Shown here piece after piece: positions 47,501-60,534 of a stretch of 64,000 nt of DNA (positions are counted from its first letter, which is position 1; each line of letters starts with the position of its first letter). The DNA lies in assembly GCF_019649055.1 (NCBI RefSeq), contig NW_026570253.1, positions 682,001-746,000 on the forward strand, given 5' to 3'. This stretch comes from Paramacrobiotus metropolitanus (Eukaryota; Tardigrada; Eutardigrada; Parachela; Macrobiotidae). The position numbers and the translations under genes were made by a program. The notes beneath the pieces were generated by a model, which searched no databases, was not told the DNA's origin, and saw nothing but the letters and a program-made list of their open reading frames with translations.

Positions 47501-50500
47501 CTTCATCATCCACTGCGCCGGTGAATCCTGGGAACCGTTTGCCGAGAAATGTCTCAAACTCCACTGTCTTCTCAATAGCAAATATTAACAAATTTACATC
47601 GATTTCTTGTTTTCTGCTGGCCATAACCTTGCTTAGTTCCGACCTGCAATAACATCAAAATAACATACTTATAATATGTAGCACTGTAGCAGTATTGTAA
47701 GTTATTTGTAACACTACAATAGTTGTGTTTAATGGCCCTCATTATCGTTCTTTGCCGATCGTTTTGTTCTTTTACATCGCCCAAATTTTGCATACGCAAA
47801 AACACCGAACTGCAAATTTAAGAAAGATTGCAATGACTGTTTCGCACACAGCTGGTTCGAGGTACGTACAAGTTTTAAGAAATCGCCCAGAACAGATTAC
47901 CTACTGACTTGTGAGTACACAATTTAGGTCGACTGTCCACCTGTTCTTATTACGCTATTCTTGCCGAAGGGTATCAAACAGCAACGTCATGCATGAATTA
48001 CCACAAACTCACTGCATCACTTTCATCAGCGTGCCTTTGCACAGACTAGATTATTATCGTATTTCAAGTTTCTTTCCCGAATAAGTCCTTCAGAAGTTTG
48101 GGAAAAATGGTATTCTTTATCCTGCACTTATTTGTGTTCTGGCTATCTCAACATCTGATCCTGTGCGAACAAACATTCGGGAGAAAAGTCGGTTCATTTC
48201 AACAAAAGTCTCATCAGGTATCACAAATGTTCTTCTGAACCATACAAGTTGCATATAGTACAGATATATTGTATTCCATAGTGTTTCGCGCGCGTAAAAG
48301 TTTCACTAAATATTGCCAAACTTCGTATATATCCAGACCCGACTTATCTGAAGACATGACTTGAAAATTGTCACTTGTCCGATTTTCCATGCAGTCGTTG
48401 AACAATAGGTATACCGTATACGTGATAATAGTACATTTCTCTACAGATATTTTTTAGATAAATAAAATCATTAGTAGGGAGGTAGTTTTGTAACATAGTT
48501 TAAATGTGAAGTACTTCTTTATTAAGCGAATGCATCTTTTATTATTTTCATTACTATTGCCTAAGAAGTCGAAACAGTGAAATACACTACTCTAGATACC
48601 ATAACTGTACGGTAGTCTGTACAGATTGTATGTATGGCTACGCACGCGGTGCGCGCCATAAACTACAATACCTTACAGAGTGTATGCCTGCTTGAAAGCA
48701 CCTTTCTATCTGTTTTTCGTGACTTTTGTTATTTGATTTCTGTACTTTGTTTCAAGATTTAGACTTCAGACCGGTTGAATACAAAATCTACTACCTAACA
48801 AAAGATTATGTAAGTCATGGACGTATTGAAATTAATATAGTATGAATTATCAATCATTATCATAATTTAATAAATATAAACGTAGTAACAACACTTCCTC
48901 ATAGCACAGAACTATTTTCACATAGGATCATTTCGGTTGCGGTGCTTGAATTGCGTAAACATTTTCTGATATTCAGGAAAATTGTTTGTCGATCTCGTAT
49001 CTTATTCGCAGGTTCGTGGAGATGTCTTCGCGGTCAACAGCACGACATTCCTGTTAAAAAACTTCATGTACGATGGTCTTGGACGGGATACGTATTTCTT
49101 CGTGGGAACATCCACTGAACCGTCGGAGCGCGGCACCCTCGTTCCCAACGAGCGCGGGAAGACCAATCTGCTCCGACAGTACACCGGCGAAGACATTCTC
49201 ATCACTGTGCCCCCGGGCAAGCCCATCTCCGAGTTCAAGTGGCTGGCTGTCTGGGATGTCAGTGAGCAGAAGAGTTTCGGGGATGTACAGATCCCGGGTG
49301 ACTTCGAAGCGCCACGCGAACAAATTGTTGGGCCGCTATTGCAAACGTATCACAATGTTAAATCCGAGGACATCAAAGTGATCGATGCCAAGACGATTAA
49401 AATTCCCAAGTTCTACTTTGACGGTGCCGCGGATGCTATTTTTTGGGCAGGCGTGGGGCAGCTGCCATCGTCGCATGGACTTCAGGTAAGCCAGTGCGCC
49501 GGCGTTAAGTGGTAATGTGGCCGAATGGCAAGAAATGACTTTAAAATTCGAGGTAGTTATCGCTCACTTATTTACATAACAGAACAGAGTGCAATGCCAG
49601 TGAGCATGTTCAGGTACCGTCATGATTCATGAGGTACGCACTATTTCTTCCCTGTAGGTGCCGACAGAAAGCGGCTACGACAAATTGTCCCGCTACACCG
49701 GCCAGACGGTGACCCTGCGCCTACCGGGCGAAACCACCGTCCTCGTTATCGACTGGCTGTGCGTCTGGGATCCGACTTACAGCCAGAGCTACGGCTACGT
49801 GATGATCCCGGCCAACATGAATATACCGCCGTCCATGGGCAACCTGGTGGGTATTGGCTACTCCCGTCTGCCCAACTGTGAGCGCCTCCATCAGCGGTTG
49901 CAGGTCAGTTGGGAGGTTTTTGGCGGCTTTCTAACCATCCAACTGGCCGGTCTACTGGAGTCCAACGAGTACATGGCCTTTGGATTCAGCGGCAGTAACA
50001 ACATCTCCACCATGGTCGGGGCGGACGTTGCCGTGGCATGGTGGGACGGTGTGGGAAAAGTCGAGGACTACTTTGTCACTGCCAGAGCACCGTGCTCCGA
50101 TATCGCGGTCGGCAATGCCAAGCGGGGCGGTGTGTGTGCGGATACGGCGCTGGGCGGGATAAACGATCTGATGGCACTGGAAACCAAACGAGAGAACGGG
50201 CTGACCATCATCTCCTATCAGCGCCCACTAAAGACCACCGACGTCAATTTCGACAGGATGATCGTTCCGGAGGAATTAGTGTTCATTATCTGGGCGATTG
50301 GTCCACTGGACACGCAACTCTTACCGTCGAAACATACGCTCTACTCCCGATCCGACCGCGCGTTCCGTTTCAGTCGACCCAACGAGAAGAACTGCGATAA
50401 ATTCGACACCGGTATCGTTCGCAACCGGCAAGTGCCGTGGCCGGGGATTAAACTGACCGGCGAGCATACACAGACGTTTGTAGCGCAGATCGGTCCATCG

Positions 50501-52985
50501 GGCGGAGAAAAGGGCTACGCGGGATTAACTGGCTTCCGGTCTTGGGGCCTAGCGTGGTACATTAATGGTTCGCTGATCCCCGAACTCGTTCTGAAACGCG
50601 GAGTCAAATACCGCTTCTTCATTCAGGGCGGGAAAAATCCTCAGACTCTCGAGTATTATCATCCCTTTTACATTACCTCTGAGCCAGAAGGCGGATTCGC
50701 TCAGAAGAAAGAAGCAGACCGCATCCGGGTGCGCTTATTCGCCGGTGTGCGCCGTGGAGCGAACAATGACTACGAAGCCACGGCAGTCGGACCTCTGTGT
50801 CTTTGGAAAGAGCTGACGAATAATGTCAAACCGGAGGATTACTCCAATTTCTTTGGATATAAACGCCAGCTCGGTTTTGTATGTGAATCGGGTCAACCGG
50901 GCATTCTGGAGTTCACACCGGACGCGACGACGCCAGATGTCGTTTTCTATCAAAGCTATACTCAGCGGAATCTGGGATGGAAGATTACTATAGTGGATGC
51001 GTTTGAGGATCCCATAACGCATCAAAGAGTGGGCGCGTCGGCAGAAGGCGAAAGGGGCGGTGCCGTTGCGAACGTCCCAAGTGTAGTGTCACTATTCTGT
51101 TTAGCGTGGGCAATGGTATGGTGGTTTTAGCGCTGTTGGACGTAAGCTATTTTGTTCCCATTACAAGACTCATATGGCTGTGATACTCTGGATTAAACTC
51201 ATTTGAAAATACTGCTGGTGCTACCTTGTTATATCACAAAATTCCACTGTCAGGCGTTCCGACATTTCCCAGTCGACGGGGAACATGGCACCGAATCGCT
51301 TCTCGAAATCCGCTAAAAACATTTTCAGCCAGTTGTAGCGGCGGTCAACTTTATCCAACCATGCGGCCTGCATCATGAAGAATATTAGTGAAATATTCAT
51401 GTATCAGACAATCTAAAAATTACACAAAACTATTCAAGCGAATAATGCCTAAATTGCCGGTGCAATCGTCGTCTAATAACATTTTGTACATACATCTTGG
51501 GATTCCTGGAACAGAACAGTGTATTCCGATAGCTGCATTTTGATAAACCACCGTAACAATTCTTTCCTGAAAAAATGGCACATAAACCCCAAAGCCTCCA
51601 CCTCTCACATATGTCACTTCATGAGAAAGAATGTAAACAAGCTGTTAGATAAAAATATCCGTTGTCAGGCGTACGAATAACTCCAGCACAGCAAATTGTT
51701 CACCTACCTGATTTTAGGATCCAAAACAGAAACAACGCGACACGCGTCCGCTAACTGATGAGAGGCTGTGGCATGCTTTGCATGGGTGCCTGAAAATGCT
51801 TCGCGAAAGTCACTAAGCAGTTGGACCCCCAGTTCTTGACGCACTTTGGTCAACCTAAGCATACAAAACAGCGGAAAAAATAAGTGCTCAAATGGATGCA
51901 GTTAATTCCAGCATTCCGGTAATGCTCTCACTGCCTACACAACCCACCTGTCAGCGAGCTGCTTGATTTCTGGAATGGCTAGATACTTTTCGAAATGTTC
52001 CAATACATTCATCAAACCCTGGAGTAAATTGGCAATCTCCCCATACTGACGTCGAGACTGAAGAGCTCTAAAAAGCGCAACCAAACAAAACAGGTCGTCA
52101 GCTACCCCGATGCATGATACCATGCTATTTTAAAATAACGTACTGCAGTTTTTGAATAGATGTGAAATTTTGTAAGTGATAAAACAGGTACAGAAAAAGG
52201 TACATGATGGAAATGAAAACTGTTTAAACTTGCACTGAACAAAATTTAACGACCAAAAAGATTAACATCCTGTACTAAAATTCTGGAGACTCTAGAAGTA
52301 TCGTAGTGTAACGGCGTTACACTACGATTTGTTCATAAACTCATTTAACAATCTAGTAAGCACAGTGAATTATTTTTAAGGAACCTATTCTGCGTTGCGA
52401 AACACTTACTCTAAACTGTCAACACCGCTGACGAGCATATGTAGATGGTTGAGCGTCGTAATGGAGGCTGTCAGGTGGCGTTTGGCGTGGTCCAGCTGTT
52501 TGATATCGCCCGTAATTTCCTTCACCATCTCCTCTGACTTCTCCGCTTTCTGCTTAATATCCTTAATCTGCACGAAAAGCTGCGCGATCGCGTTCTGAGC
52601 TTCCTTCAGAGCCTGCTGGCCCTCATCGCCCGCCTCCGTCTGCATGCGCAATGTCCCGCGAATCTCCCGATCAAGCGCCACCATCTCCTGGCGGATTTTG
52701 TAGATGACATCGTCGATGCTAGACAGTGACTGCTCCGTGGGGAAGAGGGCGTTAATGTAGTCGACCACACTGAAATCCGGCCGATCCAGCGGGTCATCGC
52801 TGGGGAAAATCTGTCAAGGAACAAAAGATGGTGATACCAGTCCATACTTTACAAAAACAACATAGTGCCAACGGAGAATGGCAGACCTCTTGAATCGCTT
52901 TCAGGATTTCTGGTGGCAGATCCAAATGGTTGTCTAGCTCCGGCTCTGCAACCGTGTCATCACCGTTTCCTCCTAACCCGGCCAT
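44539..52985 (-). CDS. VPS53: VPS53, GARP/EARP tethering complex subunit, 13 exons
   Basis: Subunit of the GARP and EARP complexes that tether endosome-derived vesicles at the trans-Golgi and recycling endosomes. Minus-strand exons in coding order: 52985-52887, 52810-52410, 52067-51948, 51854-51708, 51566-51494, 51367-51225, 47643-47481, 47405-47301, 47041-46941, 46632-46126, 45677-45294, 45228-45072, 44709-44539. All phases close, 856 residues. Matches: [122 protein letters not shown] and a basic C-terminal helix. The first exon donor is an atypical GTCTGC. Intron 6 (47644-51224) is 3.6 kb, much longer than the others, and holds the complete knickkopf gene on the opposite strand. Confidence 0.95.
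48107..51130 (+). CDS. knk: Knickkopf-like cuticle chitin protein, 3 exons, nested in VPS53 intron 6
   Basis: Knickkopf is a GPI-anchored extracellular protein that organises chitin in cuticle and protects it from chitinases in insects. Exons 48107-48217, 49012-49485, 49658-51130, phase 0, 685 residues, close to insect Knk. Exon 1 starts with a signal peptide ([20 protein letters not shown]). Two DM13 domains follow: the first has [16 protein letters not shown] and KWLAVWDV; the second has [12 protein letters not shown] and WLCVWDP. A DOMON domain comes next ([30 protein letters not shown]), then a C-terminal cupredoxin-like domain ([20 protein letters not shown]) and a hydrophobic C-terminus suitable for GPI anchoring. 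The related Skeletor proteins share these domains, but the order, length and GPI-type tail favour Knk. Transcribed opposite to its host gene VPS53. Confidence 0.87.
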
Positions 52986-54416
52986 GAACGCAATACAGAT
53001 CAAAGATCGCAAGGAAACAGAACTGACAAAAAACTAAAGAGGACCAGGTAGCTCAAAAACGGAAATAAAAGCTACGGTATAAAATTTACAGATGATACAA
53101 CCAGTCTGTGGCCCTGATACAACTTTACTTACGATTAAAATTTTAGAATCGGTATCTGGCAGATGCGACGGCTTTAAAAACAACGTGTTGGCTGTGGTAA
53201 CTGGTGACGGCGCGCCTGGGCGGTTAACGCATATTTTGGAAACCAAAATAAAATGCCTTTTGAGTTTTGACGAAATAACGAGTACTGTATTATGTGGTAT
53301 AAGTACAGTACTCTACTCTAGGGTACATGCGTTTGCTGGTTGCATTTTTGTTGAAACTCACCATTAGCTGATTAGCCATTTCATTTTTTTGGACATTTTT
53401 CGATTCGATATAATAATCTTTATGCATATCTAATTATCCCTTAACGTGTTTAGCGATGTAGAGGCACTGCTTACTCGCTTTCTGCTTACTCGCCAAGGTA
53501 GAGTATCTCCAGTTCCCGGAAGTTAAAGCAGACCAAACTGGAAGCAGCTGCTTCGACAACTTCGCATGCGGCTCCCGTTTTACTCCACAGAAAATAAATT
53601 GCGCAACATCTGAGTCAGTCTTGGAGCCTTTTTTATTTCTGCCCGTGCGTAAAGACGGGTAAGTAATAAGTATCCGTTACTCATGATTAATGTATCTCTT
53701 TGTTGGGTTTCGAGTTATGATCGTGATACGGAGATGTGGACGCTTAAGCTTTGCAGGCGAAGCTCGACACGTAAAAATTCCTAGTCTTTTATTTGTATGA
53801 TTACTTAATTTTAATCAAATTTGCACCAGTTTACCAGATTGGCTTTTTCAGTGTTTTGTTTATTTGAATGATTGTTCTGGACATGAAATAATAACCCGCA
53901 CTAGTTTTAGAAAATGACAACGGTGTCAGTTTGCGAAATACTGCGATTAATTTTGTCATTCATTTGTTTGCAACGAAAGTTTCACAAGGATGCAGAATAC
54001 CGACGTGAGAGCGGTGGATTCTCGTTTACGACTGGTATTCTCTGATTAGTTTAATATCATAAATTGGGCGATTTATGTGAAAACATTTTGGAACAGTGCT
54101 AGTACAAGCAGATGTTCCCAGCAGACCCTTTATTTCTAAAATCTATGCCTTTTGAACGATCAAAGCCGGAAGGTTAACAATCAGACACGCAGTTAACGAA
54201 CCACGATCAGAAGTCAGCTCAGTAAATGTTGCGCTGCATTGGATAAAATATTTGCTACCTATATGTACACCGGCACTATTGTCTGCAAATATCTATATGC
54301 GTCAACAAAATTATTTGCAGCAGTTTTTATGCTTTTATAAACTCAACTCGAAAACCGGTTTACAGAGTTAAACACACCGCCGTATTTTTGTTATCCGACA
54401 CACCAGTTACCGCCCA
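52986..54416. other. Divergent intergenic region between VPS53 and SLCO gene 2
   Basis: 1.4 kb containing both promoters. A pair of overlapping open frames near 53034-53367 has no splice context or recognisable domain. Otherwise nothing notable. Confidence 0.5.
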
Positions 54417-57400
54417 ATGAATGGCCACACAAGTGCATCATACACTCAACCGCTGGAGCGTCGTCGTACGTTCAGCACCCACACGAGCGACGAGGAAGAT
54501 TCCGGTAACACGACAACCATACTCATTCAGTTTACCGGAAGTGACATCGCAAAGTGCCTGTTACGTAAAAACGCACTCGAATGGCATTATCCTTATCCGC
54601 GCATAATCTCAATGCAGATCTCTCCGTCGATGGACAGCTGATGGACAAGGGAATTCGCTCCCGCCACGGCTCGGCGACGGCATCCCCAGGGAATGGTCTG
54701 GTCAGTCCGTTTTATGTGGACACGGAAGAGCGGGAGCATCGCCGGCCAGCCGAGGAGAAAGAGGAAGAGTGCGGGTGTGGACCGTGTCGTCCGCGATGGA
54801 TGCAGTATTTCAACGGGCCCAAATGCCTCCTGGCCTGGCTTTGTATTGCGGCCTTTGCTCAAGGGATGATCGTTAACGGTAAGCGGATTTGGTTTAAAAA
54901 ACGGTACAAGTTCAAGAAATCGTTGTTATTTTTGCCCATATCCTGCAGATTGTTAACAAACACTGTGATTTCGTTTTCCGTAGCCGATTTTGCGTCTATT
55001 AAAATAAATGTCAGTTCTTGCATGTTTAAGTAATAAAATACTGAAATACTGTTGCAATGTATCCGAACTAAAAATTAACATGGTACGGTGCAATCTTTGA
55101 TACTTACTAATTCGTCTCCATATTATGCATTTTAAATTATGGGACATTTTTATTAGTTCGCCACACTAAAGTCTGATTAACGTGCTGCCAAAAGTCTTAC
55201 TAGTATTTTCAGTTTCCGGTGAAAAACACAAAGGATTAATTTTCATGCAAGTAGTTTATTTATCGTTTGCCGGTGCACGGTTGTTCGCCTTCTGATTTTA
55301 GGTTTGATAAATGTTGTGATCACAACCATCGAAAGGCGTTTTCACCTCACCAGCTCGCAAAGCGGATTAATAGCGTCCACCTACGATATATCGTCGTTGG
55401 TGTTTTTGCTCCCGGTTAGTTATTTCGGCGGAATGGGTAATCGTGCCCGCTGGTTAGCGGTTGGATCGGCAGTACTGGGCGTTGGATGCATTTTATTCAC
55501 TGTGCCGCATTATATAACAGAATCTTACAATGCCGCCGAAGAAGTGTCCACTGCGTGCAGGAAAAATATTTCGCAGTCGCAGTCTGCGCTGATTATGAAG
55601 GAGTGCTCGTCGCCACTGGAAAATTACAGATATTTTTTCATTGTGGCTCAAATTCTTCACGGTGCTGGTGCAGCACCGTTGTACACCCTGGGAGTTTCGT
55701 TTTTAGGTAAATTACTCTGTAACTAATTCGGGTTTCTTACCCGATTTGTAGTTTCGGCGATCGCGCGTTCATTAGTGCCTTATAAATTTTCTTCTACAAA
55801 ATGGTGATCATATGTGCAAACTTGGAATTTTACGTAAAAACGAAAATCTGTAAAGCGAAAAATCGTATAAAACGTATAAAATCGTATAAAACGAAAATCT
55901 GTAAAGCGTAGTTAAATGGTTATTAATGAAACAATTAATTTTCGTTTCAGATGACAGCGTCAAACCAAAACTATCTTCCATGTATGTCGGTAAGTGATGT
56001 TTATTGTTTGTCATACTTCCGCTGCAGTCGCTGATTACTGTTTACTGTTGCACAACAGCGTGAATCGTTACCGACACACCTTTTTATGACAGGTATTTAT
56101 TACGCTTTTGCGATGTTGGGACCGGCATGTGGATTTCTGTTGGGGGGACAGTTTCTCACGATTTTTGTTGACTTTGATCGATTAAGCTCGTAAGATAAAG
56201 TTTAATCCATTTCGCTGATAATATGTCACAGATCCACTTCGTGCTTGATTTTACAAAATTACTTCGTGTTTTTACGTAGTAGCTCCTGATACAGCTTATG
56301 ATCGAGTTGACAATGACATATCAGAGTGATAGAAACATAACTTCCTGGGATCTGTTTTACATGCGGCTGAATTACATACCATGATGTGGTTCATTTTAGG
56401 TGGACCATGAGTCCGAACAGTCCTGCTTGGGTCGGAGCATGGTGGTTAGGGTTTTTGGGCGCTGGAATCATATCTTTATTAACTGCGATCCCTTTATTCA
56501 TGTTTCCGGCTATGCTATCGCATACTCTTGATTATCGACAGCAGCGTAAAAATGAGACACACGCCGATGTCGGTGAAGTGCCGACTGTCCACACTACGGT
56601 CACCGGAAATCTTCATGCTCTGCCTAAAGCCATCAAAACGCTTCTCATCAATCGCACTTTCATATTTTTAAATCTGGCCGGTGCGGCGGATGGTAAGCGC
56701 GGATAAAATACTCGTATTTTATTTTTCCTGAAGTTTTTACTGTATATTTTTAAATGGTAATAATATTATATATACGTAATTGTCTTGCTCTGTTGTTTCA
56801 GCTTTTCTGACGCTCGGTTTAGCTACCTATGCGCCCAAAGTGTTTCAGTCAATGTTTGGATTTAATGCTTCTCTGGCATCGATTATAATTGGTATGCGGA
56901 CCAGTGGTCATTAATTACCAGACTAACTCGAGCTTCTGGCGTCGCCTACTTTATCTACACCTGTGACTCTCTTGTGCTCGTAACGTTCTTTTGTTTTGAC
57001 CCGCTAAAATAAGGATCATTGTAACTCTTTAAAACTTTAACAGGCGCTGCCACAATACCGTTTGGCGCCGGAGGTACCCTGCTAGGCGGCTGGATTATCA
57101 AACGCTGGGGCCTGGACTGTCGAGGAATACTTAAAGTATGCGTTATATGCAGTTTCCTGGCCTTGTTATGTGTGTTGATATTCCTTATCCGGTGTCCCAA
57201 TGAGCAGTTTGCTGGTGTTAATGTCCCGTACAAGAATCAGAGGTGATCTGCGTGCTGCGCTAAATGTAGATGAAACCCTCCTACATTTTCTTTGTTCGAG
57301 TGTACTCTGGTCTATTAGATTAACCATCTGTTTTTTTCTACAGTGGCATTTTAAAATCCCCAGTTTTAAGTGCATCGTGCAATGCCCAGTGTTCCTGTGA

Positions 57401-58389
57401 TGAGATGCTGTATGATCCCGTGTGCAGTATGGAGGACAACATTGCTTATTTGACGCCGTGTCACGCAGGATGCAGGGAGCATCGCAATGGAGAACCTTCT
57501 TCCGTTAGTCTAAAAATACAAACGTTATCTGTAGAAAAGAAAAAATGCAAGAGTGTAATTTAAAATGTGCTTTCTTGTTGTAGAGTTTTTACGATTGCGC
57601 ATGTATCGGTATTTCTTCCAATGCATCTAAACCAGTCGCGGTGAAGACATCATGTTCCACTAACTGCGGCATTATGCACTGGGTGTTCATAGCTTTTTTC
57701 GCACTGCTCATCCTTTTTACCTTTCTGAGCAGTATTCCGGCTGTCAGTGCCACACTGCGGTGTGTTGTGGAAAGCCAGCGTCCTTTTGCTATGGGGATGC
57801 AATGGATTATTGTGCGATTATTCGGTATTCGTAGAATTTAACTTTCCTCCTGTGCATTTTAATTTTTAACTTAACGTTACTAGGCACAATTGAAGAAAAA
57901 TGTTTAAACGATTCACGATTGTATTGTGTGATATAAATTTTAACTGTGAAGAAGCGTGTCCGCGCTTACACTTCCCATTATTTTGATGGCTGTTGCCTGT
58001 GAGATTTTACTGTGTGATATGGGCTGATTTGGGTATGTACATTTTATTTGTTTATGTTAGGTTCTGTTCCTGGGCCGTTATGTTTTGGAGCTATCATCGA
58101 TACAGTTTGTAGATACTGGCAGCCGGAACGATGCGGCAGCGGAAAGGGACGCTGTTTGTCCTATGATAATGCAGCTCTGTCGAATGCGGTCTTTACCATT
58201 GGAATCGTGGGGAAGGTGGTTTGTTTTACCTTTTTTGTACTGGCTTGGTGGTTTTACAAACCAGCCAAGAAACCTGTGATGTCGGAGAATCCCAGTGATG
58301 TCGGTTTGGCCAATTATGTGGCGTCGGTTAACGTGTCGACACAGTCTCTTGATCATCCCCGTTCGGGTCGGGTGGACAATGGAATCTGA
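54417..58389 (+). CDS. Organic anion transporter polypeptide (SLCO/OATP) 2, 11 exons
   Basis: Second OATP-family carrier. Preferred model: 54417-54504, 54618-54878, 55302-55706, 55951-55989, 56093-56189, 56400-56692, 56802-56891, 57044-57242, 57344-57503, 57584-57824, 58061-58389; phases close, 733 residues. Alternatively translation starts at ATG 54581 without the first intron, giving a different N-terminal peptide (MALSLSAHNLNA). Signatures: APLYTLGVSFLGDD, LGPACGFLLGG, PAWVGAWWLGF, LATYAPKVFQSMFGFNAS, a Kazal-like loop (CNAQCSCDEM, DPVCS, TPCHAGC), MGMQWIIVRLFG + SVPGPLCFGAIID. It shares several but not all intron positions with the SLCO gene 26 kb upstream, so the two are old paralogues. 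Substrate unknown. Confidence 0.92.
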
Positions 58390-60534
58390 TGTTATGTGCC
58401 TGACTGCAGCTTAAATGTGGTGTACATTTTAGTTTTTACGGTCTATAGGCTAGCGGTTTGCTAGCAATTTATTGATTTGTTGCAGTCTTCCGTGAGTACA
58501 CTTATTTATGGAGTCATCCAAATTGTGCGAAATGTAAGATGTCTACGTGAAGACGTATTTCGGTAACCACTATGTGGTATGCATAATGAGAGTCTATAAT
58601 TTATTACAATGTGCAGAAACAATAAGTTCTGCATATATAGGTATATCGTATTATGTACAGTGCTTCTCTCATAATTCTACAATCTGACTAAATGAGGAGG
58701 CTACGGTCTATGTTAAAAAGCCTGCGAACAGCCTTTTTTGCCCGCTGAGGCTGATTGATCAATGCAGCCTCTCTGCTGTGACTATAAATAGACCGAAGAC
58801 AGAGGATTTCAGTGCTACGAAAAAGCGCAAGCTGAATGCTGCCTCGCTGTATCGATCGATCGGCACATGTGCGTGTGAGTGGGTTAATCCGCTCGCATTC
58901 ACTTACACACGTATGAGTGTGGCCGTCTGTGCGCGTACGAGCTGTACAAACCGGTTTTCGCTGTCTTCGCTAGAACGCACACCCTAAACCCGTAGCTTCC
59001 TTTCTTGCTCGCATTGTATGTGCCTTGAACCCTAAAGTACTTACTGTAAAAGGTACTTTAATTTAAAGTACTTTCACTGTAAAAATAAAGCGAAGCGTTT
59101 ACATCAGTTTTTACTCGTACTGGTTGCTATTACAATACCGCAAAATAAATTGACTGAAAGCCTTCTGGTGGGAACTTACACCGTAGATTATCTTTTCGGG
59201 ACAAACGGCGAATATTCCTGAAATAATTATTGTTCCTTCGCTATACACAGTACACACACACTGTATCCCTGGACCCTCTGCTGAAATAGTAGTTGTATCG
59301 CTGCAGATAATGTCGCAGTATCAGATCAATGCGAAGAGGCCGTTCTGTAGTCATGTTAATTAGGGATAATCATGAAGGAACGCACCAACTGAAAATTAAG
59401 TTTTTCGTTCGTTGTACTGCAACTGACTGCGTCGAAGACACGAACATCGTTAGTAATAATTTAAGCAAATTTTTTACCGAATCGCTGTCTTGTACAGTTT
59501 GCATAATACTATATGCTTTTGTAGTAGTACCGTATGAATGTATCATTATGACCCATGGGTCGATGATTCTACGTTCATATCGTCCATCGGCCATTATTTA
59601 ATTTTGGTCGCAAGCAAAGGTCACCATTTTCAAGTACGGTGTCAGCATTATGAGACTTTTATGAGTAACTCAGGATGAAATAACGATGACTCAGTAAGTA
59701 ATCATGGAAAAAGTAAATACAAAGTATGACTAGGAAGTACCGGCTTATACACAGATACACACATCGTTGTTAGAATAATAATGGACGACAAAACTTTTGA
59801 ACTGATACGAATACTCGCCAACCCAACACTTTTGCTCCTTGCATACAATCGTGCTGGCGTTCGACGTGACTTCCACGGTACAACCACCCAGATGCCTTTG
59901 TAATGAGCTCATGGTCAGAATAGCAGTCATACAGTACTGTATATAGATATAAAGTATTTTGTTTGAAATGGGAAGGAGCATAGCTGGCACTGTCTGCATA
60001 CTCTTATGCCAGGAATACACGTAAGTACCAAAATATTATATCAAGATTCAGATCTATATTGCCACGAATGGGATACACCAGAGCCGGCAAACCAGAAAAG
60101 ACTGGCCAAAACCAATATTATATTCTGAAAGCCCGTAGTCGAAAACCCGGCCAGATAGTGTTCATTTCTTTTAAAACCTCTCCCGCTTCCAGCGCCACAG
60201 GGGAAGAGTTTCGGCTACCTTCACCAAATGTAACTAAATTATTACAATAATAATTATCATCGTGGTATTTTTAACCAGGCAATGTTGCCACGTAAACCAA
60301 ATAAAATATAGTTAAAAAATGAAAGTATTTTTCACTAATTAAAATATCAGAATCAATTTAATTAGCAGACCGTTGGCGTTATTGCGACAAGAACGACTAC
60401 AGACTGTACTTATCAACGTTGTCATCGAGGACAATTTCTAAACAAGTGCCGGCCGAGCAGCGATAGACCGAACTACCGCCACTGTTCAGTGCACAAGCCC
60501 GTTTCTGTTCTAGTTAGAATAGCCCGCTAAGCCA

